Assembly (NCBI GenBank): GCA_034440135.1
Contig: JAWXBP010000189.1
Span: forward strand, 1 to 32,932
Reading direction: 5' to 3'
Source: Planctomycetia bacterium
Lineage (GTDB): Bacteria > Planctomycetota > Planctomycetia > Pirellulales > JALHLM01
DNA: 32,932 nucleotides
Each line of letters starts with the position of its first letter. Position 1 is the first letter of the stretch. The notes under the pieces were generated by a model that saw only the letters and a program-made list of their open reading frames with translations, did not search any database and had not been told where the DNA came from. Position numbers and translations under genes: made by a program. Positions 23,653 to 31,334 of the stretch are shown here, piece after piece.

Positions 23653-24590
23653 TACGGAATCGGCGCCATCATGCCGACGCCTGCTCCGGCGGCGCATTGT
23701 TGCCAGAAGCGCGTGTGGCTCTCGCGACCGAAGCGTTCCGATGGTTCGAAAATTACGCGCCGCATTTCTTCGCGTTGCCGCACGAACGCCGCGGCTTCGG
23801 CTTCGACGTCCTTGCTGAACACCGGCGACACGGCGTCGTAGATGATCGTCGCGCCCGGATGCGACGGGCCACCAGTGTCTTCCCAGCGCCAATGTTGGGA
23901 TAAGCCCAGCACGCGATCGGCGACGTAAATCGCTTCGTTCAACTCGTGCGTGATAATCAGAATCGTGTAAGGCGGCTTCTTGCCGGCCGCCTTCGCGGCG
24001 AGATTTTCCGCGTAGAGCTTGAGCAGCATTTCCTGCATTTCTTCGCGCGTCGCTTCGTCGAGCGCGCCGAACGGCTCATCCAGCAGCAGAATCTCCGGCT
24101 TCATCATCAATGCCTGGGCAATCGCCACGCGCTGGCACATCCCGCCGGAGAGCTCCTCCGGATAGCGATGCAACGCCTTGCCCATCTGTACGCGCGTCAG
24201 CATATCATCCGCGCCGGCCAAGTGCTGCTTTCGCAATTTGAGCCAGTTCGGAAACTGGAAAAACCGGTAGGCCAGGTTCGTCTCGTCTAGCATCGGGCCG
24301 AAGGCCACGTTCTGCCGTGCGGTGAGAAATGGATAGAGCCCGTAGCGTTGATAGACGATACCGCGATCGCGTCCCGGCCCAGTGATCGGCTTGCCGTTCA
24401 TCAGCACTTCACCTGAGTCGGGCGGATGCGTGCCGAGGATCGCGCGGAGGAGCGTTGACTTCCCGCAACCGCTAGGCCCGACGAGCGACACAATCTGCCC
24501 CCGCGCGATCTTCAAATTCACGTCATGCAACACGGCATGATCGCCAAATCGCTTACTGACGCCGCGGCATTCGAGGACGATGTCGTGCAT
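23652..24590 (-). CDS. ABC importer ATPase (NitT/TauT or urea-carboxylase-region type)
   Basis: The 312-residue ATP-binding subunit powers the importer formed with the permease and lipoprotein. Motifs: Walker A GPSGCGKST (38-46), signature LSGGMCQR (147-154), Walker B ILLLDEP (167-173), and a switch His in IITHEL. A charged insert near 104-125 (LAYRFFQFPNWLKLRKQ) between Q-loop and signature, and a C-terminal tail of about 70 residues (EEMRRVIFEPSERFG), are longer than usual for this class. The ATG at 24590 gives the standard start MHDIVLECRGVSKRF; the frame stays open upstream through a repeat and part of the permease gene. It is last in the three-gene unit. Its stop codon is supplied by the inverted-repeat element. 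Confidence 0.9.
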   Translation of the reverse strand: MHDIVLECRGVSKRFGDHAVLHDVNLKIARGQIVSLVGPSGCGKSTLLRAILGTHPPDSGEVLMNGKPITGPGRDRGIVYQRYGLYPFLTARQNVAFGPMLDETNLAYRFFQFPNWLKLRKQHLAGADDMLTRVQMGKALHRYPEELSGGMCQRVAIAQALMMKPEILLLDEPFGALDEATREEMQEMLLKLYAENLAAKAAGKKPPYTILIITHELNEAIYVADRVLGLSQHWRWEDTGGPSHPGATIIYDAVSPVFSKDVEAEAAAFVRQREEMRRVIFEPSERFGRESHTRFWQQCAAGAGVGMMAPIP

Positions 24591-24594
24591 GCGG

Positions 24595-24626
24595 GGAAGT
24601 GATGAGTGCGGAGTGATGAGTGATGA
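24595..24626. repeat. GATGAGTG-family repeat at the ATPase start
   Basis: GGAAGTGATGAGTGCGGAGT (24595-24614) followed by GATGAGTGATGA is identical to the first arm of the 184-bp element at 28565-28748. Only one arm is present here. It fills most of the 56 bases between permease stop and ATPase start and ends four bases upstream of that ATG, where a ribosome site would be expected; read leftward the repeat gives CACTTCC, with no purine-rich site. Confidence 0.75.
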
Positions 24627-24646
24627 GAACGGAACTTGATTCCCGT

Positions 24647-25450
24647 TTACTTCCCGAACCAGGGGCACAGCAGCCTTCGCAGCCAGGTCAGCGAGTAGTC
24701 CATCAGAAAACCAACGGCCGCCAACACGGCTAGGTAGATGTAGACGGTGCTCATGTCGCTCAAGCGTTGTTGCATGCGCAGTCGGAAACCGAAGCCGATG
24801 TCGCCAATCGCGTATTCCGCCGCGATCAGATACACCATCGCCGGGCCGACTTGCAGCCTCACGGCCTCGATGATCCGCGGCAGAATCTGTTTGAACGTGA
24901 CGTTCCAGATCAATTCCGGATGACTCGCCCCGAGCGTGTAGGCCTTGTAGATCAATTCCTCCGGCACGTCGGTGCGGGCGGATTGATAGATCGACTGGGC
25001 CAGCGTGGGAATCACGCCGAAGGCGATCATCGCGATGTACAACTCCATGCCGGTGCCGACAAGCACGAAGAACACGGCCAGCATCGCCGTCGGCGGAATC
25101 TTCGCCAAACAAGAAAGCGGCGGCAGCAACAGCGCCTCGATCGGCGTGAAACAGCCCATCCCCAGCCCCAGCACCACGGCGACCAGCACGCCGATCGCCA
25201 GGCCGGAGAAATGACGCGTGAACGTCGCCTTGGCGTCGGTCCACAGCCACGACGCGCCGTCATAGCGATCTTGCGGTTTCAATACCCGCGTGACGCCGTC
25301 GGCGAGTTGCGACCAATTCGGGATTGTCTTGTCGCTGGGATTCCGCTGATGCTGGCGATACGACAGCGCCGTATATCCGGTCAGCAACACCACGACCGAA
25401 ACCACGCCCAGGGCAATGTGCGCACGAAACGAAATCGGCTGCCGAATCAT
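24647..25450 (-). CDS. ABC importer permease
   Basis: The 267-residue inner-membrane permease of the same importer. Six hydrophobic segments are visible, starting with AHIALGVVSVVVLLTGYTAL and ending with VYIYLAVLAAVGFLMDY. The EAA-type ATPase-docking loop reads EELIYKAYTLGASHPELIWN, with G at the expected site. It belongs to the BPD inner-membrane component family (NitT/TauT type), with a longer first periplasmic loop (RNPSDKTIPNWSQLADGVTRV). It starts four bases after the lipoprotein stop, so they are translationally linked. The substrate is judged from the lipoprotein. Confidence 0.9.
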   Translation of the reverse strand: MIRQPISFRAHIALGVVSVVVLLTGYTALSYRQHQRNPSDKTIPNWSQLADGVTRVLKPQDRYDGASWLWTDAKATFTRHFSGLAIGVLVAVVLGLGMGCFTPIEALLLPPLSCLAKIPPTAMLAVFFVLVGTGMELYIAMIAFGVIPTLAQSIYQSARTDVPEELIYKAYTLGASHPELIWNVTFKQILPRIIEAVRLQVGPAMVYLIAAEYAIGDIGFGFRLRMQQRLSDMSTVYIYLAVLAAVGFLMDYSLTWLRRLLCPWFGK

Positions 25451-25453
25451 GCG

Positions 25454-26578
25454 TTATTCCGTGCCGCCAGCCGCGGTCGAGGCTTTCACCGCCTTGATGT
25501 ACGAGTCGTCAAAGCGAACGTTGACTTGCTCGCCGTCTTTGGCCGCCCCAAAGCCGAGCTTCGGCGATCCGTCGAACATCTGGTGCTTCTCGCAGAAGCT
25601 CATCACCGTTTCCATCGTCTTCGGTAACTCGCCGCCGCCGAGTACGTGCGAACCTTCGTCCGCCGTCTTGTAAAACTTCGTTTGCTGCACCACGAGGGTC
25701 ATGTCTTCAAGCTTCAAGTCCGAAAAATCCTCGCCGATCTGCACCAAGGCTTCATTCCGCGTCGCCGGCGCCTCGATGATTTTGTTCATCTCGTAGTAGC
25801 AATCGATCACCGCGTGGCAGAAAGCGTCCGCACCGGGCTTCTTGAGTGAATCCTGCCCGACCACGACCATGTCGATGATCTCGCCGGGGATCTTTGTGGA
25901 GTCGAACAGCACTTTGGTGTTCTCGCGGGTCCGCAGCGTTTGCAGCACGTACGGATTCCAAACCATGATCGCCTGGTATTCTTCCTGCCCTTGCTGCATG
26001 GCCAGCGCCGCCGCGCCGGGATCGCTACTGGCGAATTCATAGTCCGCCTCGTTCTTGCCCAGTTCTTCCAGGCAACGCACGAAACAATACTCCGACACGC
26101 TCTTCGGCAACCCGAAGACCTTGTGGCCGCGAAGTTGATCGACGTCCTCGATGCCTTCGACGATGCAGGCGTCGGCGCCGTCACTGGTGCTGGTCGGCAG
26201 GATCGCTACGCCCGGCCGTGAGACCGACGGCGAAAGAATGTCGATGTTGGTGATGCAGACGGCGTCGCAAGAGGCCGAGGCGTACATCTGCAAGCACGGA
26301 TCGTAGTCGGCCTGCTTCAATTCGATATCGACTTTCCACTTCTCCTCGATCGGCCCGAGTTTGCCCTTGGCGCCGTCGATCAGCTTGCGGCGGTGCGCCA
26401 CGCCGAACACGCTCCACGAGGGGTACTCGCTCCAGGCCAGCGAAAACGACGGCATGTCGGCCGGCGCGTCGGAAGCGGAACTGGTCGCCGGCGTCGCCGT
26501 CGTCGCTCCGCCGCCGCAGCCCGCCGCGGCGAGCGCCATCAAGCACGTCAACATCCACGCAGGGTGTGAGTGGGTCAT
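25454..26578 (-). CDS. ABC importer substrate-binding lipoprotein
   Basis: A 374-residue periplasmic binding lipoprotein. From the ATG at 26578 the signal ends in AAAGC, with lipidated C21 followed by a Gly/Thr/Ser linker. The mature domain has SFSLAWSEYPSWSVFGVAH at the N-terminus, DAVCITNIDILSPSVSRPG, DQLRGHKVFGLPKSVSEYCF, AIMVWNPYVLQTL and KIPGEIIDMVVV. The last four stretches resemble the binding protein encoded beside urea carboxylase genes (TIGR03427-like, from memory), now thought to act on guanidine or urea derivatives. No carboxylase gene and no guanidine riboswitch are seen nearby. A nitrate or sulfonate substrate remains possible. The alternative start 26593 lacks a ribosome site. 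Confidence 0.85.
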   Translation of the reverse strand: MTHSHPAWMLTCLMALAAAGCGGGATTATPATSSASDAPADMPSFSLAWSEYPSWSVFGVAHRRKLIDGAKGKLGPIEEKWKVDIELKQADYDPCLQMYASASCDAVCITNIDILSPSVSRPGVAILPTSTSDGADACIVEGIEDVDQLRGHKVFGLPKSVSEYCFVRCLEELGKNEADYEFASSDPGAAALAMQQGQEEYQAIMVWNPYVLQTLRTRENTKVLFDSTKIPGEIIDMVVVGQDSLKKPGADAFCHAVIDCYYEMNKIIEAPATRNEALVQIGEDFSDLKLEDMTLVVQQTKFYKTADEGSHVLGGGELPKTMETVMSFCEKHQMFDGSPKLGFGAAKDGEQVNVRFDDSYIKAVKASTAAGGTE

Positions 26579-26610
26579 ATTCGGGCACTCCATTCAAGAG
26601 GCGATGTGTT

Positions 26611-26686
26611 GTAGGTCAGGCTTTCCAGCCTGACGTATTCGCGCCAATGGTTCGTTGCAACCGTCAGGCTGGAAAGCCTGACCTAC
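26611..26686. repeat. GTAGGTCAGGC palindrome (REP-like)
   Basis: A 76-base element: a 24-base arm beginning GTAGGTCAGGCTTTCC (26611-26634) is repeated as an exact inverted copy at 26663-26686. Each arm is itself a small hairpin (GTCAGGCT-TTCC-AGCCTGAC). I recall this palindrome as very common in planctomycete genomes, but that is memory. Its right end supplies the TAG stop codon of the PspA-like gene, and its core GTAGGTCAGGC is shared with the 23460-23652 element. Confidence 0.85.
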
Positions 26687-27504
26687 GCTTCCGGCAGCCG
26701 CGTTTCCACGCGTTGCGATTCGGTTTGTTCCGCCGACGGCTTGTCCGCTTCGGCGGCGAGGCCGATCAGCTTATCGAATTCGTCGCTCGACGCGCTCTTG
26801 TTAGCGTAGTCGAGGAACTCCGCTTCCTGCCGCTTCGTGTCGGTGCCGGCCAGCTCGCGCGAAACGCGGGCCTTGGCCTTCGACTCCTGGCGCAGGTCGC
26901 GCATATCCTGCAGTTCTTTCGACGAGCGGTCCTCGCTGATGCCGGCCAGGATGTTGGAGATTTCCTCCTCTTCCTTGGCGGTGATTACGTCGGCCACGGT
27001 CGCGGCGGCTTCTTCCTTGAGCTTCTCCAGATCGCGCAGCAATTGCTGCATCTGGACCTTGTGATTGCCCAGGTTGTCCTGGAGCTGCTTGATGTCGTTT
27101 TCCAGTTCCGCAATGCGGTCGTATTTCTCTTTGAGCGTCGTGGAGAAATCATTGAAGGCGCCCAGGCACTTCAAGTACTCCTCGTTCTTCTTGATCTCCT
27201 CCATGGAGACCCCTTGGCCCTTGAGCTTGTCGACCACGCTCTTGGCCTTGCCGGCGGCCCCTTCCTTGAGCTGCTCCAGACGCTTGGTTTCCTCCGTCAG
27301 CGTGCGCACGGTCGCCAGCTTCTTTTCTTCCTGGGCGATCATCTGCGCGACGGCAGTCTTGTATTGATTGATGCGCGACGTCTTTTCCTGCACGATCCGG
27401 TCGTAGGTCGCCTGAATCACGTAGGGATTCGACGACAGTTCCTTGCGCGCCGAGTCGATGCGGCCGGTAATCAAATACCCGAAGGCCCGCAGATATCTGC
27501 CCAT
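26683..27504 (-). CDS. PspA/IM30-family membrane-remodelling protein
   Basis: A 273-residue, almost wholly helical protein. From the ATG at 27504 it starts MGRYLRAFGYLITGRIDSAR, with an amphipathic helix that binds membrane and the alpha-1 pattern of PspA/IM30, then long coiled coils (60-215, many Glu/Lys/Gln, e.g. EKYDRIAELENDIKQLQDNL). It is longer than E. coli PspA (222) and has a charged C-terminal tail. PspA proteins bind stressed inner membrane, form ESCRT-III-like rods or rings and, in some bacteria, support secretion. Here it follows pilus/secretion genes. A TTG start at 27531 would add nine residues without a ribosome site. Its stop codon lies in the adjacent palindrome. Confidence 0.8.
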   Translation of the reverse strand: MGRYLRAFGYLITGRIDSARKELSSNPYVIQATYDRIVQEKTSRINQYKTAVAQMIAQEEKKLATVRTLTEETKRLEQLKEGAAGKAKSVVDKLKGQGVSMEEIKKNEEYLKCLGAFNDFSTTLKEKYDRIAELENDIKQLQDNLGNHKVQMQQLLRDLEKLKEEAAATVADVITAKEEEEISNILAGISEDRSSKELQDMRDLRQESKAKARVSRELAGTDTKRQEAEFLDYANKSASSDEFDKLIGLAAEADKPSAEQTESQRVETRLPEA

Positions 27505-27804
27505 GGCTCCAAACACGCGATGATCTCCCAAATGTGCCGGGCGTGAGGAAGTTGCCCGAAAGTATACCCTGTCCTACGGGGGAGAGAACCAGCTACCGTC
27601 AGCGATTCCAACACAAACCGATCACGCGCCGGCAACACCAGCCCGTAGCGCCAGCGAGGGAGAGCGGACGTTTTTTCAACCGAAAGAGGAAACTCTCGGC
27701 AGCGCCGCCCACTCCATCGGCGACAGGAGTCGTCTCCCACAGGGAGCAAGGTGCGCCAGCGCCGAAAACAGGGCGCAAGTCCGGCGGAATTCCGGCCGTA
27801 GCGG
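27505..27804. other. Spacer before the PspA-like gene, with repeat fragments
   Basis: No gene seen in about 300 bases. It holds AGCCCGTAGCGCCAGCGAGG (about 27638-27657), a string I recall as a recurrent intergenic repeat in planctomycetes, and CTACGGGGGAGAGAACC near 27571 resembling another such repeat. A leftward TATACT near 27558 could be the -10 of a promoter for the PspA-like gene. Open frames here are Arg/Pro-rich and unconvincing. Confidence 0.4.
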
Positions 27805-28563
27805 TTATTCCACGTCGCGCGGCGCCGCGGCCTGCGGGTGGCCGAGTTCGGCCTCGAGAGTTTGCATCCGTTCCTCGACCTTCCGCGCCACGTCGAGGCT
27901 CGCGGTCAGTTCCTGTCGGAGACGCGCCAAGTCGTGGGCCGGCGCCTGGGCCAGGGCGAGCGCTTTGACGTTATCGAGCGTGCCGGCCAATTGGCGGATG
28001 CTTTGGTTGATTTCCTCCAGCAACCGCTCCCGGGCTTCAAACAAACTGCGCTGCCCGTCGGCGGTCCGCATCCCATGCGCGGTATCGCGCAGTTCCAGCG
28101 AGCGCTCGAAGGACAGGATGCAGGCGCGGAACAGGTTTTCCACCTGGGAGTTGATCTCCAACACGGAGCGCCCTTCCAGGCGCTTCGTCCAAGCGGTGTC
28201 TTTTCGAAAGGCGTCATAGAGGTCGCGCAGATATTTGAGACTCTGCTCGTCGCGCGGATCGTGATCGACGGAGAGCCGCTCGGAGAGTTGATCGAGCTGC
28301 CGTTCCTGTTGGTCGATTGCCTCGCGCTGAATCGCGGCGAAGGCGTCCTCGGCGATGGCGTCGTGCTGGAACAACCATCGCGTGGCCAACGTACCGACGC
28401 TGGTCAACAATCCGGCCACGCCGACAAAGGCCAGCCAGCCGGCGCCTTGATCCAGGCCCCAGGAGATCGTCAGCAAACTCAACCCGCCGGCCCCGGGAAT
28501 CAACGTCCAGGGACTGGCAATCAAGTCCACCAGCACCTTGCGACGAAACCGGGCGGGATCCAT
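27805..28563 (-). CDS. Membrane protein with coiled-coil C-terminal domain
   Basis: A 252-residue protein starting at the ATG at 28563 (MDPARFRRKVLVDLIASPWT). Two hydrophobic segments lie close together at about 18-37 (LIPGAGGLSLLTISWGL) and 40-62 (AGWLAFVGVAGLLTSVGTL), forming a hairpin in the membrane. The rest is helical and charged: a region rich in Glu, Gln and Arg (75-250) with a short conserved-looking patch NSQVENLFRACILSFERSLEL. I do not recognise a family. Being directly upstream of the PspA-like gene in the same direction (300-base spacer), it may be a membrane partner for it. Frame continues upstream through a repeat, but that text is only translated repeat. Confidence 0.65.
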   Translation of the reverse strand: MDPARFRRKVLVDLIASPWTLIPGAGGLSLLTISWGLDQGAGWLAFVGVAGLLTSVGTLATRWLFQHDAIAEDAFAAIQREAIDQQERQLDQLSERLSVDHDPRDEQSLKYLRDLYDAFRKDTAWTKRLEGRSVLEINSQVENLFRACILSFERSLELRDTAHGMRTADGQRSLFEARERLLEEINQSIRQLAGTLDNVKALALAQAPAHDLARLRQELTASLDVARKVEERMQTLEAELGHPQAAAPRDVE

Positions 28564-28564
28564 G

Positions 28565-28748
28565 GTAGGAAGTGATGAGTGCGGAGTGATGAGTGATGAT
28601 TTAGGGAGCGGAGTTGATGAGAATGTAAGCAGATACGAAGTGCGTGGCAATGCGATGTTCTGGGTTAAAAAGCGTCTCACCCACTCACATGATTGCCTGC
28701 TTCGCCTCCCTACTCATCATTCATCACTCCGCACTCATCACTTCCTAC
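28565..28748. repeat. 184-bp GATGAGTG element with 35-bp terminal inverted repeats
   Basis: The arm starting GTAGGAAGTGATGAGTGCGG (28565-28584, running to 28599) is matched in inverted form at 28714-28748 with one mismatch in 35 bases. The element begins two bases from the ATG of the coiled-coil membrane protein (28563) and its far end supplies the TAG stop of the PilO-like gene (28747-28745). Its interior (28600-28713) is lower in GC and has no gene. A single arm of the same repeat stands before the ABC ATPase gene at 24595. Confidence 0.8.
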
Positions 28749-29725
28749 CGCGCAGCTGTTTCCGTCCCCAACGGCTTCCCCTCGGTCAGCTTGTCGCCGA
28801 GGCCGTAGAGTTTCTTTTCGTCGTTGATTTGCAGTTCCACGGTGCGCGTGGTGAGATGGATGCGGTGGACTTTGCCGCGGCGTTCCTCGCCCAGGTCGAA
28901 CTCCTCACCCTCGGCGAGCTTGAACAGCTTGCCGGTGGTTTCCATGTGAATCCACACGACCAGCTCCGGATCGGTGAGGATTGCCGTCACCTTGGCGAAG
29001 CGGGCCGGGTCGACCGCGGGGTCCGGCTTCGACGACTTCTCTGGCGGCTTCGGCGGCGCGGGTTTGTAGGCCGCGAACGTGTTTCGCTTGGTGATCACGT
29101 CGCGGTATTCTTCGAACGTGCCGGCCAACGACTCGCCCGGCACGCTACTGAGGGCGTCCTTGCGATCGGCGTCCGGTAGCACCAAAGCGTCGATCGTAAT
29201 CTTCACTTCGAGTTTGCCGCTCTCTTGCGGCGTCATCGTCAGCGAACGCACCAAATGCAGGTGCCCGGCCGAATAGAAGGTGTGCAAGAACTTGGTCAGT
29301 TCTTCCAGGGTCGCTTTGCCGCGCACGGAATACGGCAGGCGGTGATAGACGATCGGCCGCGGTCCTTTCGCCGTGCGCATGTTGGCCGACATCAAGAATT
29401 TCGGCGTCGCCTGCGTGGGCGGCTCGACGTTCGGCGCTTCAAAACCCGCTTCGCCGACGATCTTGCGCAGCCAGGCGCTATAAGCGGCGCGGGCCAATTC
29501 CGGATCGGACGGCAGCGCCCGCGATTCGTACTTCGCCAGCTTGGTCGCGGCCAGCTTGCCGCGCTTAATTTGATTGTCCTTTTTCGTGACATCGCCGCTC
29601 AGCCGTGTGATTTCATTGGTGCGCGCGTTGATCGAGCTGCGAACCTTGCCATACAGCCAATTGCCGGCCAGCACCGCCACGAGCGCGACCACCACCCCCA
29701 TTAGTTGCTTCTCTCGCTTTTGCAT
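28745..29725 (-). CDS. PilO-like (GspM-like) pilus/secretion inner-membrane protein
   Basis: A 326-residue bitopic protein. From the ATG at 29725 it has a short basic cytoplasmic end (MQKREKQ), one membrane helix (LMGVVVALVAVLAGNWLYG), a coiled stretch (NARTNEITRLSGDVTKKDNQ) and a periplasmic ferredoxin-like domain containing LPYSVRGKATLEELTKFLHT and LVRSLTMTP. This plan matches PilO/GspM, which couples the PilM/PilN (GspL) platform to the pilus or secretin. The C-terminal 130 residues (after PEKSSKPDPAVDPARF) are extra compared with ordinary PilO and end with a small beta domain resembling PilP/GspC. Its ATG overlaps the upstream PilMN stop as TAATG. Identity is inferred from layout and order, not from strict motifs. 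Confidence 0.7.
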   Translation of the reverse strand: MQKREKQLMGVVVALVAVLAGNWLYGKVRSSINARTNEITRLSGDVTKKDNQIKRGKLAATKLAKYESRALPSDPELARAAYSAWLRKIVGEAGFEAPNVEPPTQATPKFLMSANMRTAKGPRPIVYHRLPYSVRGKATLEELTKFLHTFYSAGHLHLVRSLTMTPQESGKLEVKITIDALVLPDADRKDALSSVPGESLAGTFEEYRDVITKRNTFAAYKPAPPKPPEKSSKPDPAVDPARFAKVTAILTDPELVVWIHMETTGKLFKLAEGEEFDLGEERRGKVHRIHLTTRTVELQINDEKKLYGLGDKLTEGKPLGTETAAR

Positions 29726-31167
29726 TAGGGGGCCTCCACGGCCGGCAGAATGATTTCGGTGCCAAAGTCCCATTCATACGGCTTGGTCTCCGTATCGCGC
29801 GACGTGCCCAGGCTCTGCACCTGATGCCCAGCGTCGCGCAGGCCGTTCTCGACCTTCTGTACCGTGTCGAGCGATTTGACCAGGCCGTCGAACTCGATCT
29901 TCCCGCCGCCTCCCTGCTGCGACGCGAAGCGCACTTCCGTGAGCATCACGTCCTCCGGCGGCGGGAGCTTGACGGCCAGACTTTTCATTTCTTCCAGCCA
30001 GGGCACGTCGCCGGCGCGCCAGGCGTCGATTGACGTCACGCGGTCGACGACCTGCGTGTACTGATCGACCAACTTTTGCTTGGCGGCGTTTTGTCGATTC
30101 CAATCCGCGATCTGCTTGTCCAAGCTCGCTACGTACCACGAGTACCAGCCAATGCCCATCGCGATGAGCAGCGTCGCGGCCGTGGCATAGACCAGCATCC
30201 GCGGACGTTGAGACGCTTTCTCCGGCCGTCGTTTGGGTTTCAGGAAATCGATGGCGTGCGGCGTCTCACTCGCGCCGTCGAGCAACATGCCCAGAACTGG
30301 CGCGAAGCGCCCGCGGTGCGGCGTCTTGGCCATCGACAATCGCTCGGCGTTTGCCGCGCCGGCAAACGGATCGAAGACCTCGGTCGGCAGACTCAGCGAT
30401 TCCGACAGGTGACGCGCGAGCTCGGCGTGTTCGTCCCCGCCGGCGTACAGCCAGACCCGCTCCACGCGACGACCGCCCAGCTGATTCTGCACCGCGCCCA
30501 GCGTACGTCGCACTTCCGCCACGAGCGGCTTGGCGAAATCGGCCGTGGCTAGAGCATCGCTGGGCAGCCGCGCGGTCCGGGTAAACACCACGCGATCCGC
30601 GATCGTCACTGTCAGGTCCAACTCGTCGGCCAGCAAATCGACGAGCAGCTGTGGTTCGCTACTGGTTTGTTGCTTCGATCGCGCCAGCAGACTCGCCGCG
30701 GCGCAGGGTCGCAGAATCAGGTGTTCTGGTTTCAGTCCGGCCGTGGCGCAAATCTCTTCGATGTGCTTCACAACGTCCGGCGGAATCGTCGCGGCCAATA
30801 CCGTGCGTTGCTGATCGGCCTCGCCAGCGATGGCGACAAAGTCGAGCGGCCAGCCCTCGCCCCAGGAAGCGAATTCCCGTGGCGCCTGGAATCGCACCAT
30901 CTCCGGCAGTTCTTCATCCGGCGCAGGGGGCAGATTGAACAGCTTGAGTTCAATGCTGGTCCGCCCGACCCCCACCAACGCCTTGCCGCCGCGAACGCGC
31001 CGCGCCGCCAAACCCGCCGCCAGTTGCCGGCCAATTTCCTTGGGACCCGTCGTGGGCGCAAACGGAATCGCGAACACATCCTCAATCGAGGCCTGCCCGC
31101 GCTTCTCGGTGGCCACGGCCACTCGAGCCTCACGATTGTCCCATTCGATAGCGATTAGGCGAGACAT
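29725..31167 (-). CDS. PilM-PilN fusion (GspL-like) platform protein
   Basis: A 480-residue protein joining two usual genes. Residues 1-300 have the actin-like ATPase fold of PilM: start MSRLIAIEWDNREARVAV, ALVGVGRTSIELKLFNLP and, later, VERVWLYAGGDEHAELARHL. A linker with a Pro/Arg-rich stretch (FLKPKRRPEKASQRPR) leads to a membrane helix (MLVYATAATLLIAMGIGWYS, about 328-347), followed by a PilN-like coiled coil (ADWNRQNAAKQKLVDQYTQV) and a periplasmic ferredoxin-like domain (LTEVRFASQQGGGGKIEFDG). GspL of type II secretion has the same fused order, so this may be a GspL homologue. It starts four bases before the repeat at 31171. Confidence 0.75.
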   Translation of the reverse strand: MSRLIAIEWDNREARVAVATEKRGQASIEDVFAIPFAPTTGPKEIGRQLAAGLAARRVRGGKALVGVGRTSIELKLFNLPPAPDEELPEMVRFQAPREFASWGEGWPLDFVAIAGEADQQRTVLAATIPPDVVKHIEEICATAGLKPEHLILRPCAAASLLARSKQQTSSEPQLLVDLLADELDLTVTIADRVVFTRTARLPSDALATADFAKPLVAEVRRTLGAVQNQLGGRRVERVWLYAGGDEHAELARHLSESLSLPTEVFDPFAGAANAERLSMAKTPHRGRFAPVLGMLLDGASETPHAIDFLKPKRRPEKASQRPRMLVYATAATLLIAMGIGWYSWYVASLDKQIADWNRQNAAKQKLVDQYTQVVDRVTSIDAWRAGDVPWLEEMKSLAVKLPPPEDVMLTEVRFASQQGGGGKIEFDGLVKSLDTVQKVENGLRDAGHQVQSLGTSRDTETKPYEWDFGTEIILPAVEAP

Positions 31168-31170
31168 ATG

Positions 31171-31327
31171 GAAGTAGGGGAGTAGGTGGAGTAGTAAGTA
31201 GGTGAAGTAGGTGAAGTAGGTGGCGGAGGAAGTAGGTGAAGTAGCTAGTAGGGGAAGTAGTTAGTAGGTGAAGTAGTGCCGAGCCTCGGTCTACTTGCTA
31301 CTTCACCTACTAACTACTTCCCCTACT
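31171..31327. repeat. GTGAAGTAG-family array with perfect 30-bp hairpin
   Basis: Between GspK and the PilMN fusion the DNA consists of AAGTAGGTG / AAGTAGGGG units. The copy at 31247-31276 is perfectly inverted at 31298-31327 (30 of 30), with a 21-base loop, so a transcript of either strand folds into a long hairpin. Units also occur from 31171 to 31246 without an opposite arm. The array begins four bases from the PilMN ATG and ends eight bases before the GspK stop codon. Confidence 0.85.
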
Positions 31328-31334
31328 CTCCCGC

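Noticed and set aside
26579-26682. Guanidine riboswitch before the binding-protein gene
   Set aside because: Upstream DNA is the GTAGGTCAGGC palindrome; no riboswitch-like conserved core could be seen.
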